Origin: Tragulus kanchil
Taxonomy: Eukaryota > Chordata > Mammalia > Artiodactyla > Tragulidae
DNA: 64,000 nucleotides
Direction: 5' to 3'
NCBI GenBank assembly: GCA_022376925.1
Contig: JAIOJX010000003.1
Span: 35,455,874-35,519,873, forward strand
This document shows, piece by piece, positions 1 through 11,293 of this stretch; the first letter of the stretch is position 1; each line of letters opens with the position of its first letter. The notes beneath the pieces are model-generated. The model saw only the letters and a program-made list of their open reading frames with translations, was not told where the DNA came from and searched no databases. The position numbers and the translations under genes are program-made.

Positions 1-296
1 GCAACAAGACAATAGGAAGGGCGCAATCGCGCTTTTAAAAGTCAAACCTCATAACCTCCAGAGATGCCGGGTGGGCCAAAGGTGCAAAACCAAGACCCGG
101 GAAAGGAGCGGTGACGCCCACAAGGGACTGAGCCAGACCTGCTTTGGAGGGTCCAAGTGCCCCCTTGAACTAGAAGTGCCCTTGAGCAGACCTCGGAAGG
201 ATGGCACTCAGTTCCCTTTGGAGGAGGTTACCATTAACCCGATCATAGAGCCACCGAGGACTGAAGAAGTAAGGCTATTTCTTCTTCTGCAGATAT

Positions 297-358
297 GCAA
301 ATATATATATATATATATATCACATATGTATATATAATCTATATATATTATACATATG
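297..358. repeat. AT-rich microsatellite (copy at 1443-1504)
   Basis: An (AT)n run of about 12 units is followed by imperfect ATATA/CATATG sequence. It lies directly downstream of the LINE-like segment and is present in both copies of duplication D1. Confidence 0.85.
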
Positions 359-499
359 ATCACCTCTAATGCAACACTCTGCTTTCTAATGTAATTTACC
401 TATCTTAGGTTTGAAAACTCTCATATTAATGAATTTTCATATTTTAATCAAGCTATAAAAATGTCCTGATAAAAAATATCAACTCATAATTGATGGTCA

Positions 500-989
500 A
501 ATATTAGTTCTGAGGTCACAGCTAAATCTGCTTAAACAATTCTGCCATCTAGTGGGCACATCTGCCATCCTGCTGTTTGTGCATTTGGGCTTCCCTTGTC
601 CTATTGAGGGGCTAGTTGACGATCATGCTCAAAGCGTGGGGGGCCAATGGTAGTTGGTGGGCAAGTGAGGGAGGGAACCCGTAACCCTCCCATAAGAAAA
701 TGATCTGTGGATAAAACGGGAGAAGCTCCTGGGCCCTTAACTTCAGAAAACCAAACAGGTGGGAGTCCTGCTGAGCTGTGTGTCTTCAGATCAGCGGACT
801 GCAGAGACCACCTGTTAAGCAAAAATCCCCAAATCTTCAAAGACCTTCCAATGCCAAAAACCTGTGATGAAAATCCTCCTGGGTTTCAACCATCCTTGCA
901 GGCAGCCCCTTGTAAGCCCTGCCCCCTCCGTTAGCTGGAAGCTGAGTGTGACCCACTCTGGGCTCCATGCTGACTTTTTTGAAGAAGAA
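500..989. other. Unassigned GC-richer stretch upstream of the LINE 5' region
   Basis: No gene is visible. Short overlapping frames on both strands have no recognisable protein. It could be further LINE 5' sequence or unrelated. The left boundary at 500 is the inferred fragment junction of D1. Confidence 0.4.
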
Positions 990-1425
990 AGGCGGGGGTG
1001 GAGCTAAGATACGGCGTAGAACGAAGTGCACTCATCTCTCCTGCAAAATCGCCTGAATTGCAACGAGTTTCTGAAAAATCATCGACAGGAGAAGGTTGGA
1101 TCTGATCACAGAGAGATACCCCACATCGAAGAACAAAGGAGACGCCGCAACAAGACAATAGGAAGGGCGCAATCGCGCTTTTAAAAGTCAAACCTCATAA
1201 CCTCCAGAGATGCCGGGTGGGCCAAAGGTGCAAAACCAAGACCCGGGAAAGGAGCGGTGACGCCCACAAGGGACTGAGCCAGACCTGCTTTGGAGGGTCC
1301 AAGTGCCCCCTTGAACTAGAAGTGCCCTTGAGCAGACCTCGGAAGGATGGCACTCAGTTCCCTTTGGAGGAGGTTACCATTAACCCGATCATAGAGCCAC
1401 CGAGGACTGAAGAAGTAAGGCTATT
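990..1425 (+). mobile_element. LINE 5' region, probably BovB (second copy of its right part at 1-279)
   Basis: The segment starts with a LINE-like opening (ggagctaagat...) and continues through a GC-rich untranslated-type stretch to a 'gaggaggttaccattaaccc' block near 1365-1385. From memory this order resembles the 5' part of ruminant BovB elements; L1 is a less likely alternative. It stops before an AT microsatellite, and no 3' LINE sequence follows. The part from 1147 on is duplicated at 1-279. The open frames over it (71-337 and 1217-1483) have no recognisable protein and run into the AT repeat. Family name is recall, not a search result. Confidence 0.55.
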
Positions 1426-1664
1426 TCTTCTTCTGCAGATATGCAAATATATATATATATATATATCACATATGTATATATAATCTATATATATTATACA
1501 TATGATCACCTCTAATGCAACACTCTGCTTTCTAATGTAATTTACCTATCTTAGGTTTGAAAACTCTCATATTAATGAATTTTCATATTTTAATCAAGCT
1601 ATAAAAATGTCCTGATAAAAAATATCAACTCATAATTGATGGTCAGACCCTCTATATTACCATT

Positions 1665-1864
1665 GTGTGTTAGTCACTCAGTAGTGTCCAACTCTGCGAC
1701 CCCTTGGACTGTAGTCTACAAGCTCTGTCCATAGGATTTTCCAGGCAAGAATACTGGAGTGGGTTGCCGTTTCCTGTTCCACAAGATCTTCCTAACCTAG
1801 GGATCGAACTCAGGTCTCCTATGTCTTCTGCACTGGCAGGCAGATTCTTTACCACTGAGCCACT
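1665..1864 (-). mobile_element. Bov-tA SINE
   Basis: Read on the minus strand it has the Bov-tA order: tRNA-like head with a TTCGATCC-type B box, then the Bov-A monomer with the 'ctccagtattcttgcctgg' core, ending in the 'gactgagtgactaac'-type 3' end. This is a ruminant-specific SINE. The 61-codon minus frame is a by-product. Confidence 0.9.
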
Positions 1865-1866
1865 TG

Positions 1867-2166
1867 CTTTTTCCTTTTGAAGTCTTATACTCTGCAGTAT
1901 AAAAGAGTCCCCATGTTTGTTTTCATAGAATGCTCCAGAGGTTTCTTTAGTCTAGGACTAGATAGTCCACTAATTTCTCTACTTGGGAACCGTATACAAG
2001 ATAGATGTATAATTTTGGACTCTATAGTTAAGGTTTTCATTTCTCATGCGGGATTTATATCTTCATTTCAAGATAAGCATTCTTGACTCTTCCCAGGCTG
2101 TTTTTTAAGAAAGAGGCAGCCCTTCCAGGCTGCTGGTTTTACCTCCCATGTAGCTACATAAGATTT
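1867..2166. other. Unassigned intergenic stretch
   Basis: AT-leaning single-copy sequence between two SINEs. I see no motif, domain or RNA-like structure. Open frames here are short and carry no recognisable product. Confidence 0.5.
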
Positions 2167-2175
2167 CATTCATCC

Positions 2176-2422
2176 TTTTTTTTTTTTTTTGTCTCTAAAT
2201 CATTGGTTATTTTCCATTCATCCTTATTCTTTGACATATGTGGGCCTCCCATCGCAGTGGCCTCTCGCTGCAAAGCGCTAGCTATGGGCGCATGTGCTCC
2301 AGAGTGGGGGCCCATAATTGGACGCACCCGTCCAGCCATTCCTCGGCATGCGGGATCTTCCCAGGCCAGAGGTCGAACCAGTGTCCCTTGCACTTCAAGG
2401 TGGACTCTTTACCAGGGAAGCC
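2176..2422 (-). mobile_element. CHR-like SINE variant, copy 1
   Basis: The minus strand reads tRNA-like head (gggcttccctgg, somewhat deleted), a body with 'ctggacg...ccaattatggg', 'gcgcatgcg'-type and 'atgggaggcccaca'-type blocks, and a poly-A tail (poly-T at 2176-2190 on plus). A short direct repeat flanks it, cattcatcc at 2167-2175 and catccatcc at 2423-2431. It is one of eight independent insertions of the same variant in the window, and is more diverged than most. Confidence 0.8.
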
Positions 2423-4595
2423 CATCCATCCTTTTTGATCGTCAGTATCCCAAGGACCAGAGCCTTCACTCATATGCTTGCACTTGCCTATGATTACTCT
2501 TCTTAACTCTGCAAGTAGGAATGTTCTTGCCTTTCTTTGTAACTTATTTTTTGTATTTTTACTATAACAATACTGCTGTAATTTTTACAGCACTATATGA
2601 ATTTTCATTAAGGGCTCGTGGTTCATCTTGGGTCAGCCTGCCATATTGCTGGAACTCAATTCTTTCCCTGTCTATGTGTTGCTTCATACTGTTGAAGTGG
2701 TACTCTTTGTTCTTATAGCAAATTACTTCTTAAATTAGAGGAAAAAAATGTCATGTCATTCAACCCCTTCTGAGCTTTCAGGGTCAGAATCTGAGTCCTG
2801 CTCCATCTGTCCTTCTACTTAGACATATCCAGTACTGCCATCTGTTTCTAACATGTTTTATGTTATGGTGGTGTAACCATTGCTTTTTGACATTTATTAA
2901 GAACCGTTAGGGTGGGAAAGTACCAAAATGTATAGATAATAGACTTAATATTCTTATAAAGCAAGTCATTCACCAAACAGTAACAGGGAATTACATGGAA
3001 ACCCATAAACTCAATTTTTACAGCTGGAAACTACCTAGTAAACATTCCATTTGTAACCAACCTATATAAATGAGAAATATCAAGGCCTTGAGAGTTCAAA
3101 AACAGTTTCCTAAGGTCTCTGCAATACCTCTACCAAAATAGCACTAAGGCATTGAGTCTGCTGTTCAGAATCAATCCAACATTCTAATGTTAAAATAAGT
3201 AGCTCTTTAATTAAACATACTAGTATCTTCATTAAACTTATTAATAATAAACCTTAAAGCATTATTTGAGCTTGTAGACAATTATCTATGCAATGTATAA
3301 CACTTTTGTGCTAATTTTCTTATAAAGTTCACTTATGTTGCACTTGGTTCAATCCATTTCTTTATTTTTTCTTTGTAAAATTTCACCATAATTGAAGAGA
3401 ACAGCTGAATGCCAACAGTCTTTATGAATGGACACAAGCCACTCAACATGTACATCTGTAAATGTTTTATCAACATCTTACTGTGTCATTAAGACCTCTG
3501 ACATGGATGGGAAGCCCATCCATCCTTTTGATCGTCAGTATCCCAAGGACCAGAGCCTTCACTCATATGCTTGCACTTGCCTATGATTACTCTTCTTAAC
3601 TCTGCAAGTAGGAATGTTCTTGCCTTTCTTTGTAACTTATTTTTTGTATTTTTACTATAACAATACTGCTGTAATTTTTACAGCACTATATGAATTTTCA
3701 TTAAGGGCTCGTGGTTCATCTTGGGTCAGCCTGCCATATTGCTGGAACTCAATTCTTTCCCTGTCTATGTGTTGCTTCATACTGTTGAAGTGGTACTCTT
3801 TGTTCTTATAGCAAATTACTTCTTAAATTAGAGGAAAAAAATGTCATGTCATTCAACCCCTTCTGAGCTTTCAGGGTCAGAATCTGAGTCCTGCTCCATC
3901 TGTCCTTCTACTTAGACATATCCAGTACTGCCATCTGTTTCTAACATGTTTTATGTTATGGTGGTGTAACCATTGCTTTTTGACATTTATTAAGAACCGT
4001 TAGGGTGGGAAAGTACCAAAATGTATAGATAATAGACTTAATATTCTTATAAAGCAAGTCATTCACCAAACAGTAACAGGGAATTACATGGAAACCCATA
4101 AACTCAATTTTTACAGCTGGAAACTACCTAGTAAACATTCCATTTGTAACCAACCTATATAAATGAGAAATATCAAGGCCTTGAGAGTTCAAAAACAGTT
4201 TCCTAAGGTCTCTGCAATACCTCTACCAAAATAGCACTAAGGCATTGAGTCTGCTGTTCAGAATCAATCCAACATTCTAATGTTAAAATAAGTAGCTCTT
4301 TAATTAAACATACTAGTATCTTCATTAAACTTATTAATAATAAACCTTAAAGCATTATTTGAGCTTGTAGACAATTATCTATGCAATGTATAACACTTTT
4401 GTGCTAATTTTCTTATAAAGTTCACTTATGTTGCACTTGGTTCAATCCATTTCTTTATTTTTTCTTTGTAAAATTTCACCATAATTGAAGAGAACAGCTG
4501 AATGCCAACAGTCTTTATGAATGGACACAAGCCACTTAACATGTACATCTGTAAATGTTTTATCAACATTTTACTGTGTCATTAAGACCTCTGAC
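2415..4595. repeat. Direct duplication D2 (2415-3502 and 3509-4595)
   Basis: Two near-identical ~1088-bp copies separated by 6 bp. Visible differences are a T5/T4 homopolymer near the left end and two C/T changes near the right end (gccactcaac versus gccacttaac; aacatctta versus aacatttta). The right copy starts inside the last bases of the SINE at 2176-2422, so this boundary does not follow a repeat boundary. Confidence 0.95.
2432..3502. other. Unassigned AT-rich sequence (copied at about 3520-4595)
   Basis: No gene, RNA or identifiable mobile element was seen. The 65-codon plus frame at 2521 (repeated at 3614) is Phe/Tyr/Leu-rich with no recognisable family, and appears twice only because the block is duplicated. 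Confidence 0.5.
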
Positions 4596-4633
4596 TCTAT
4601 GGATCACATAAACTTTCTTTCATTTTATTCTTG

Positions 4634-4636
<3 letters not shown>

Positions 4637-4681
<45 letters not shown>
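4637..4681. repeat. (TG)n microsatellite
   Basis: About 22 uninterrupted TG units. The Val/Cys run in the plus frame across it is a translation of this repeat, not a protein. Confidence 0.97.
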
Positions 4682-4684
<3 letters not shown>

Positions 4685-4756
4685 TTGTGTTTCTTTTTAT
4701 CTTCTTTTGGTTCTGATGTGGACTTTTATGAAGATGGTGGGACAGGCCAAGCAAGG

Positions 4757-6948
4757 ATTGCTTAAGAGTTTACTTTCACACTCCTTGCTCTGCCTGGAAG
4801 AGTTCCTGTATCTCATGAGAAATTTTTGTTTATGAGGATTTCAGGATAATATTTTATGTTTTCCTCAAGTGACTCAACTCTTTCTCCCACAGAACTTAGA
4901 GATCGTTTATTTACATGTCTGTGAACAAGGGAATAGGAGTGCTTACAATGGCTTGGGGCGAAGGTCTGGAGGGGTGGGATGGGGGGAACTGGCGGGGTGG
5001 GGACCATGGATATGCATATGACTGATCTGGGAACATACATGTCTGTGAACAACAAAACTCTGTAAAACCTTTAAAATAAAGAATAATAAAAAAAAAAAAA
5101 AACTTTTCCTGGCCAACTTTTTCTCTCTGAACAAAAGTAATATCTCTCTCTGTGCACATTTAACATTTTCCTGTGATGTCAGTTCTACAAAGGTAATATT
5201 AGCAACAAGGTTTAAATAGATTGATTCTTAATTCTTAGTGTCTGAAAAGAATACATAAACAATGATTTTCCCAAGGGCCGATGCTAATGCCGGGTTAGAA
5301 TGACAATCTAAAATTCATTTGGTATTTAGATTAGGGTAGATATTAGTCCCCCCGCCCCAAACCTATAACCCCCAGGCAGGTATTTGGAATTTGCACTCAT
5401 TCAAGAGGTAATATTTTAGGAGGTGATATATTTTTTCCCCAAACTGGCACAGACATTAGATAACTAATATATGAAAAGACACATTGATATTAAAATGCTA
5501 CAGGAGGCCTGGCTCTCAGAGGCTTGGTTTTAGAAAGTAGTATGTGCCAGATGTTTCAGGGAAAAGCATAAAAATCTACATTATGTGCCTAATTGTACTG
5601 TATTGCATCACAGAGCTGGGGATTTTTTTTCCCTGACCACAGCTGGTGATAACAATATGCCCTGGAGCATGAAAGAATCAAGTACCCTAAATATAGGGGG
5701 GCAGCTCCTTAATGTGTGTTTTTCCTGAAAGAATGGGGAAAGATTTTAGCTCCAAGAATCTCTATATACACCAATGACAGCATTCTCAATTTAACAGAGG
5801 CTATGGCTCTGAGTTAAATGACTGACCAGATTAGCCCCTATTGTGCTGATAGGGGCAAAATTGCTTAAGAGTTTACTTTCACACTCCTTGCTCTGCCTGG
5901 AAGAGTTCCTGTATCTCATGAGAAATTTTTGTTTATGAGGATTTCAGGATAATATTTTATGTTTTCCTCAAGTGACTCAACTCTTTCTCCCACAGAACTT
6001 AGAGATCGTTTATTTACATGTCTGTGAACAAGGGAATAGGAGTGCTTACAATGGCTTGGGGCGAAGGTCTGGAGGGGTGGGATGGGGGGAACTGGCGGGG
6101 TGGGGACCATGGATATGCATATGACTGATCTGGGAACATACATGTCTGTGAACAACAAAACTCTGTAAAACCTTTAAAATAAAGAATAATAAAAAAAAAA
6201 AAAAACTTTTCCTGGCCAACTTTTTCTCTCTGAACAAAAGTAATATCTCTCTCTGTGCACATTTAACATTTTCCTGTGATGTCAGTTCTACAAAGGTAAT
6301 ATTAGCAACAAGGTTTAAATAGATTGATTCTTAATTCTTAGTGTCTGAAAAGAATACATAAACAATGATTTTCCCAAGGGCCGATGCTAATGCCGGGTTA
6401 GAATGACAATCTAAAATTCATTTGGTATTTAGATTAGGGTAGATATTAGTCCCCCCGCCCCAAACCTATAACCCCCAGGCAGGTATTTGGAATTTGCACT
6501 CATTCAAGAGGTAATATTTTAGGAGGTGATATATTTTTTCCCCAAACTGGCACAGACATTAGATAACTAATATATGAAAAGACACATTGATATTAAAATG
6601 CTACAGGAGGCCTGGCTCTCAGAGGCTTGGTTTTAGAAAGTAGTATGTGCCAGATGTTTCAGGGAAAAGCATAAAAATCTACATTATGTGCCTAATTGTA
6701 CTGTATTGCATCACAGAGCTGGGGATTTTTTTTCCCTGACCACAGCTGGTGATAACAATATGCCCTGGAGCATGAAAGAATCAAGTACCCTAAATATAGG
6801 GGGGCAGCTCCTTAATGTGTGTTTTTCCTGAAAGAATGGGGAAAGATTTTAGCTCCAAGAATCTCTATATACACCAATGACAGCATTCTCAATTTAACAG
6901 AGGCTATGGCTCTGAGTTAAATGACTGACCAGATTAGCCCCTATTGTG
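4757..6948. repeat. Direct duplication D3 (4757-5845 and 5860-6948)
   Basis: Two 1089-bp copies at a constant offset of 1103, separated by 14 bp. I saw no indels between them. The block holds the L1-like tail at 4960-5101. Confidence 0.95.
4960..5101 (+). mobile_element. L1-like 3' tail with poly-A (copy at 6063-6204)
   Basis: A G-rich stretch leads into 'atatgcatatgactgatc', 'gggaacatac' and 'gtctgtgaacaacaaaac', then an AATAAA-type signal and a 15-A tail. The layout (G-rich tract, short 3' UTR, poly-A) is that of an L1 3' end, but the wording differs from the commoner ruminant L1 tail at 42573-42708. The same tail recurs at 21232-21330. The motif acatgtctgtgaacaa occurs at both 4913 and 5037. 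Confidence 0.65.
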
Positions 6949-7710
6949 AGGAATGAACTGGAGACAGAAAAACAGAGAAGGGAAGTATATAGCATTGCAG
7001 ATCTGGGTATGGGATAAACTATGTTTATAAGAGGGTACCACTGGGATTCGAAAAAGTCCCTGGTATTAATGAGGAGCTTGCCTTGTTAAAACATGTCACG
7101 GAATTGAGCTGGTCCCAATAGACTACTTTTCTCTCATTATGTCAGGAGCTGGCCATACAAAGGGAGGAGTGGAGTGAAAATCATGTTATGCCTTTCAAAA
7201 CTGACACCCACCATTGCCCAAGTAAAATGAGAGTAAAGCCTCCCAGTCGTGCTCTCTGCTCCATCCTTACCTAGAAATATAGTATTTCTCTAGCAGCAAA
7301 GGACACTGTCTAGACGTGATATCTGTTGCACCTTATACAAAATAGTTTTGAAATGTTAAAATGTTTGGAGCCCCTCTTTCAGTGTCTTCTTCCTGTTAAT
7401 ATATGATACAGGCCATCTACCAGGGATGTCAAACTTTTAGAATAATTCACATTCCACGTACTATAGTTCAATTTTGTGTAGGATTACAACTGTCTCCAAA
7501 AAGAATTGGATTACCTTTAAATCAGATTTATGAAAATTAATTTTCTTTAAAAATTTTGTCTTTTATATGCTAACTTATTGTTATGAAAAATGATATTTAA
7601 CTATACATCCAACTCCCAGGAATTCAAAACTTTTTATCTCTCTGTATTAATAATAGATGGAATAGGAGTTGCTTCTTTAATGGAAAGGTTCTATTTGTAA
7701 TTATGACATT
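5102..7710. other. Unassigned single-copy-type sequence, partly duplicated
   Basis: Apart from the duplicated L1-like tail at 6063-6204, I see no gene or named repeat here. It contains parts of D3 and D4. Open frames are short and lack known domains. Confidence 0.5.
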
Positions 7711-8818
7711 GGAGGCCTGGCTCTCAGAGGCTTGGTTTTAGAAAGTAGTATGTGCCAGATGTTTCAGGAAAAGCATAAAATCTACATTATGTGCCTAATT
7801 GTACTGTATTGCATCACAGAGCTGGGGATTTTTTTTCCCTGACCACAGCTGGTGATAACAATATGCCCTGGAGCATGAAAGAATCAAGTACCCTAAATAT
7901 AGGGGGGCAGCTCCTTAATGTGTGTTTTTCCTGAAAGAATGGGGAAAGATTTTAGCTCCAAGAATCTCTATATACACCAATGACAGCATTCTCAATTTAA
8001 CAGAGGCTATGGCTCTGAGTTAAATGACTGACCAGATTAGCCCCTATTGTGAGGAATGAACTGGAGACAGAAAAACAGAGAAGGGAAGTATATAGCATTG
8101 CAGATCTGGGTATGGGATAAACTATGTTTATAAGAGGGTACCACTGGGATTCGAAAAAGTCCCTGGTATTAATGAGGAGCTTGCCTTGTTAAAACATGTC
8201 ACGGAATTGAGCTGGTCCCAATAGACTACTTTTCTCTCATTATGTCAGGAGCTGGCCATACAAAGGGAGGAGTGGAGTGAAAATCATGTTATGCCTTTCA
8301 AAACTGACACCCACCATTGCCCAAGTAAAATGAGAGTAAAGCCTCCCAGTCGTGCTCTCTGCTCCATCCTTACCTAGAAATATAGTATTTCTCTAGCAGC
8401 AAAGGACACTGTCTAGACGTGATATCTGTTGCACCTTATACAAAATAGTTTTGAAATGTTAAAATGTTTGGAGCCCCTCTTTCAGTGTCTTCTTCCTGTT
8501 AATATATGATACAGGCCATCTACCAGGGATGTCAAACTTTTAGAATAATTCACATTCCACGTACTATAGTTCAATTTTGTGTAGGATTACAACTGTCTCC
8601 AAAAAGAATTGGATTACCTTTAAATCAGATTTATGAAAATTAATTTTCTTTAAAAATTTTGTCTTTTATATGCTAACTTATTGTTATGAAAAATGATATT
8701 TAACTATACATCCAACTCCCAGGAATTCAAAACTTTTTATCTCTCTGTATTAATAATAGATGGAATAGGAGTTGCTTCTTTAATGGATGGTTCTATTTGT
8801 ACAGGATTTAATGACATT
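6606..8818. repeat. Direct duplication D4 (6606-7710 and 7711-8818)
   Basis: Two ~1.1-kb copies abut at 7710/7711. The right copy lacks a G and an A in short homopolymers (7766-7782 region). The last ~26 bp of the left copy (7685-7710) are a corrupted version of the right copy's 8788-8818: ttctatttgta is kept, then several bases are missing before atgacatt. The segment near 5506, 6606 and 7711 is present three times because D3 and D4 overlap. Confidence 0.93.
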
Positions 8819-9327
8819 TTAGAATTGGGAAACAGATTAGTGATTTCCAGGAGTTAGAAACAGTAGGGATTGAGCATGTGTTTCTTATTTTGAAGTTAGA
8901 GATAATGCTGCAGAGGAAATAAATGACTTTTCTTTTTCTTTATTTTTCTATATAATGACTTTGTCTAAAAACTTTACCAACTTCGCAATACTTGAATCAT
9001 GTGATCACGCATGGTAGACAGAAGTCCTCTTTGTCTTCCTGGAGTAAATCTTTTCTTGTCACCAGCTTCCATGTTGCCATTGCTTTTTCCCATCCTTTCT
9101 TCTTACTTTCTCTTTGTGTTCTCTCATTCACTTGTACCAGAACCTCCAATGTGTATTTCATTTTTTAATTTAAAAACTTACCATGAATGCAATGTAGATG
9201 AATATGTGAACCATACTGTAAAGTGATTTCTAATGGAAATAAGAGTTTTGTGTCATACTGCCATCTAATGGTGTCCACAATGCTGGACCTCTTCCATAAT
9301 TAGCTGCACATATTTCATGGGAGGACG
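7711..9327. other. Unassigned AT-rich sequence
   Basis: No gene or recognisable mobile element. The plus frame at 9011 (71 codons, hydrophobic) is an unremarkable chance frame, and its duplicate near 10111 is shifted by homopolymer differences. That shift is a sign of noise, not selection. Confidence 0.5.
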
Positions 9328-9536
9328 GGTTTCCCAGACGACTCAGCAGTAAAAAATCCACCTGCAATGCAGGAGACATGGGAGGTGTGGGTTCGATCCC
9401 TGGGTCAAGAAGATCCCTTGGAGGAAGAATTGGCAACCTACTCCAGTATTCTTGCCTGAAAAATCCCATGGACAGAGGAGCCTGGTGGACTACAGTCCAA
9501 AGGGTTTCAAAGAGCTGGACATGACTGAGCACAGCA
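9328..9536 (+). mobile_element. Bov-tA SINE
   Basis: tRNA-like head (A-box region actcagcagt, B box gggttcgatccctgg) followed by the Bov-A monomer (ctccagtattcttgcctg, cccatggacagaggagcctgg) and an actgagcacagc-type end. No long poly-A. Lies inside duplication D5. Confidence 0.92.
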
Positions 9537-10443
9537 CCACACAGCAATGAAAGGACAAATTATTAATTAAAACACAATTCTCAGATTTGAAGAATTTTTA
9601 GGAAAAAAATGGTTTATATAATACAAAGAATGAACACCTTTAAATCCAGTTTTCATGTTTTAAGTCATTTGCATATTAAAATAGTAGATTCCTTAGAGCT
9701 GATTTTAATATCAGAGAGATTAACCCAAGACATTTACTTGTGTAGCATGTACTCTGATAATTTCTCCCTGAATTATAGCCAAAGACTTTCAATAATCCTA
9801 GAAGGAGAGCCCATTTTATTCACTTAATATCCAACTCCCAGGAATTCAAAACTTTTTATCTCTCTGTATTAATAATAGATGGAATAGGAGTTGCTTCTTT
9901 AATGGATGGTTCTATTTGTACAGGATTTAATGACATTTTAGAATTGGGAAACAGATTAGTGATTTCCAGGAGTTAGAAACAGTAGGGATTGAGCATGTGT
10001 TTCTTATTTTGAAGTTAGAGATAATGCTGCAGAGGAAATAAATGACTTTTCTTTTTCTTTATTTTTCTATATAATGACTTTGTCTAAAAACTTTACCAAC
10101 TTCGCAATACTTGAATCATGTGATCACGCATGGTAGACAGAAGTCCTCTTTGTCTTCCTGGAGTAAATCTTTTCTTGTCACCAGCTTCCATGTTGCCATT
10201 GCTTTTTCCCATCCTTTCTTCTTACTTTCTCTTTGTGTTCTCTCATTCACTTGTACCAGAACCTCCAATGTGTATTTCATTTTTAATTTAAAACTTACCA
10301 TGAATGCAATGTAGATGAATATGTGAACCATACTGTAAAGTGATTTCTAATGGAAATAAGAGTTTTGTGTCATACTGCCATCTAATGGTGTCCACAATGC
10401 TGGACCTCTTCCATAATTAGCTGCACATATTTCATGGGAGGAC

Positions 10444-10653
10444 GGGTTTCCCAGACGACTCAGCAGTAAAAAATCCACCTGCAATGCAGGAGACATGGGA
10501 GGTGTGGGTTCGATCCCTGGGTCAAGAAGATCCCTTGGAGGAAGAATTGGCAACCTACTCCAGTATTCTTGCCTGAAAAATCCCATGGACAGAGGAGCCT
10601 GGTGGACTACAGTCCAAAGGGTTTCAAAGAGCTGGACATGACTGAGCACAGCA
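10444..10653 (+). mobile_element. Bov-tA SINE, duplicate copy of 9328-9536
   Basis: Same element carried by the right copy of D5. A third, partial copy (last ~58 bp) is at 11698-11755, where the right copy of D6 begins inside the SINE. Confidence 0.92.
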
Positions 10654-11100
10654 CCACACAGCAATGAAAGGACAAATTATTAATTAAAACACAATTCTCA
10701 GATTTGAAGAATTTTTAGGAAAAAAATGGTTTATATAATACAAAGAATGAACACCTTTAAATCCAGTTTTCATGTTTTAAGTCATTTGCATATTAAAATA
10801 GTAGATTCCTTAGAGCTGATTTTAATATCAGAGAGATTAACCCAAGACATTTACTTGTGTAGCATGTACTCTGATAATTTCTCCCTGAATTATAGCCAAA
10901 GACTTTCAATAATCCTAGAAGGAGATGACCTACCTATTATTTTGATAATTCACAAGTAGCATACAGATTTTGTTTCTTCATTTGTGACATTTTCTGAAGT
11001 TTTACACTGGAGCTAGCCCAGACCCTTAGGCATTTCCTTTTAAAAGGCGAGCATATATTGCTTCTAGGGCCTCTCTTAGACTCAGGAAGTGGTCATCTTT

Positions 11101-11293
11101 GTGGAAAGTGAAAGTGATAGTAGCCCAGTCCTGTCCTACTCTTTGGGACCCTATAGACTGTAGCCCACAGGGCTCCTCTGTCCATGGGATTCTCCAGGCA
11201 AGAATATTGGAGTGCGTAGTCCTTCCCTTCTCCAGGGGGTCTTTCCACCCAGGACTCTTGCGTTTCAAGCAGATTCTTTGCCATCTGAGCCAC
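11101..11293 (-). mobile_element. Bov-tA SINE (copy at 12204-12396)
   Basis: The minus strand reads a degenerate tRNA-like head (tggctcagatggcaaag) then the Bov-A core (aatattcttgcctggagaat, cccatggacagaggagcc) and 3' end. The frames that read as LENPMDRG-type peptides on the minus strand are the standard translation of this SINE. Duplicated by D6. Confidence 0.9.

Larger units (their letters stand above)
1..1645. repeat. Direct duplication D1 (1-499 and 1147-1645)
   Basis: Bases 1-499 recur at 1147-1645 with a constant offset of 1146. Homology stops abruptly at 499/1645. By analogy with the other pairs, the right copy probably begins near 500 and its mate continues upstream of the window, which puts the junction at about 499/500. 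The copies look identical over the visible part, including the AT microsatellite. Confidence 0.9.
8710..10925. repeat. Direct duplication D5 (8710-9808 and 9829-10925)
   Basis: Offset 1119 at the start and 1117 at the end, because two homopolymers near 9160-9175 are each one base longer in the left copy. The 20-bp spacer 9809-9828 looks like a garbled continuation of the left copy: the true continuation at 10926 onward shares cattttatt/attcac-like pieces. Confidence 0.93.

Noticed and set aside
9011..9226. Secreted or membrane mini-protein (hydrophobic 71 codons)
   Set aside because: The duplicate at 10111-10314 has a different frame after homopolymer changes. There is no start context or homologue to support it.
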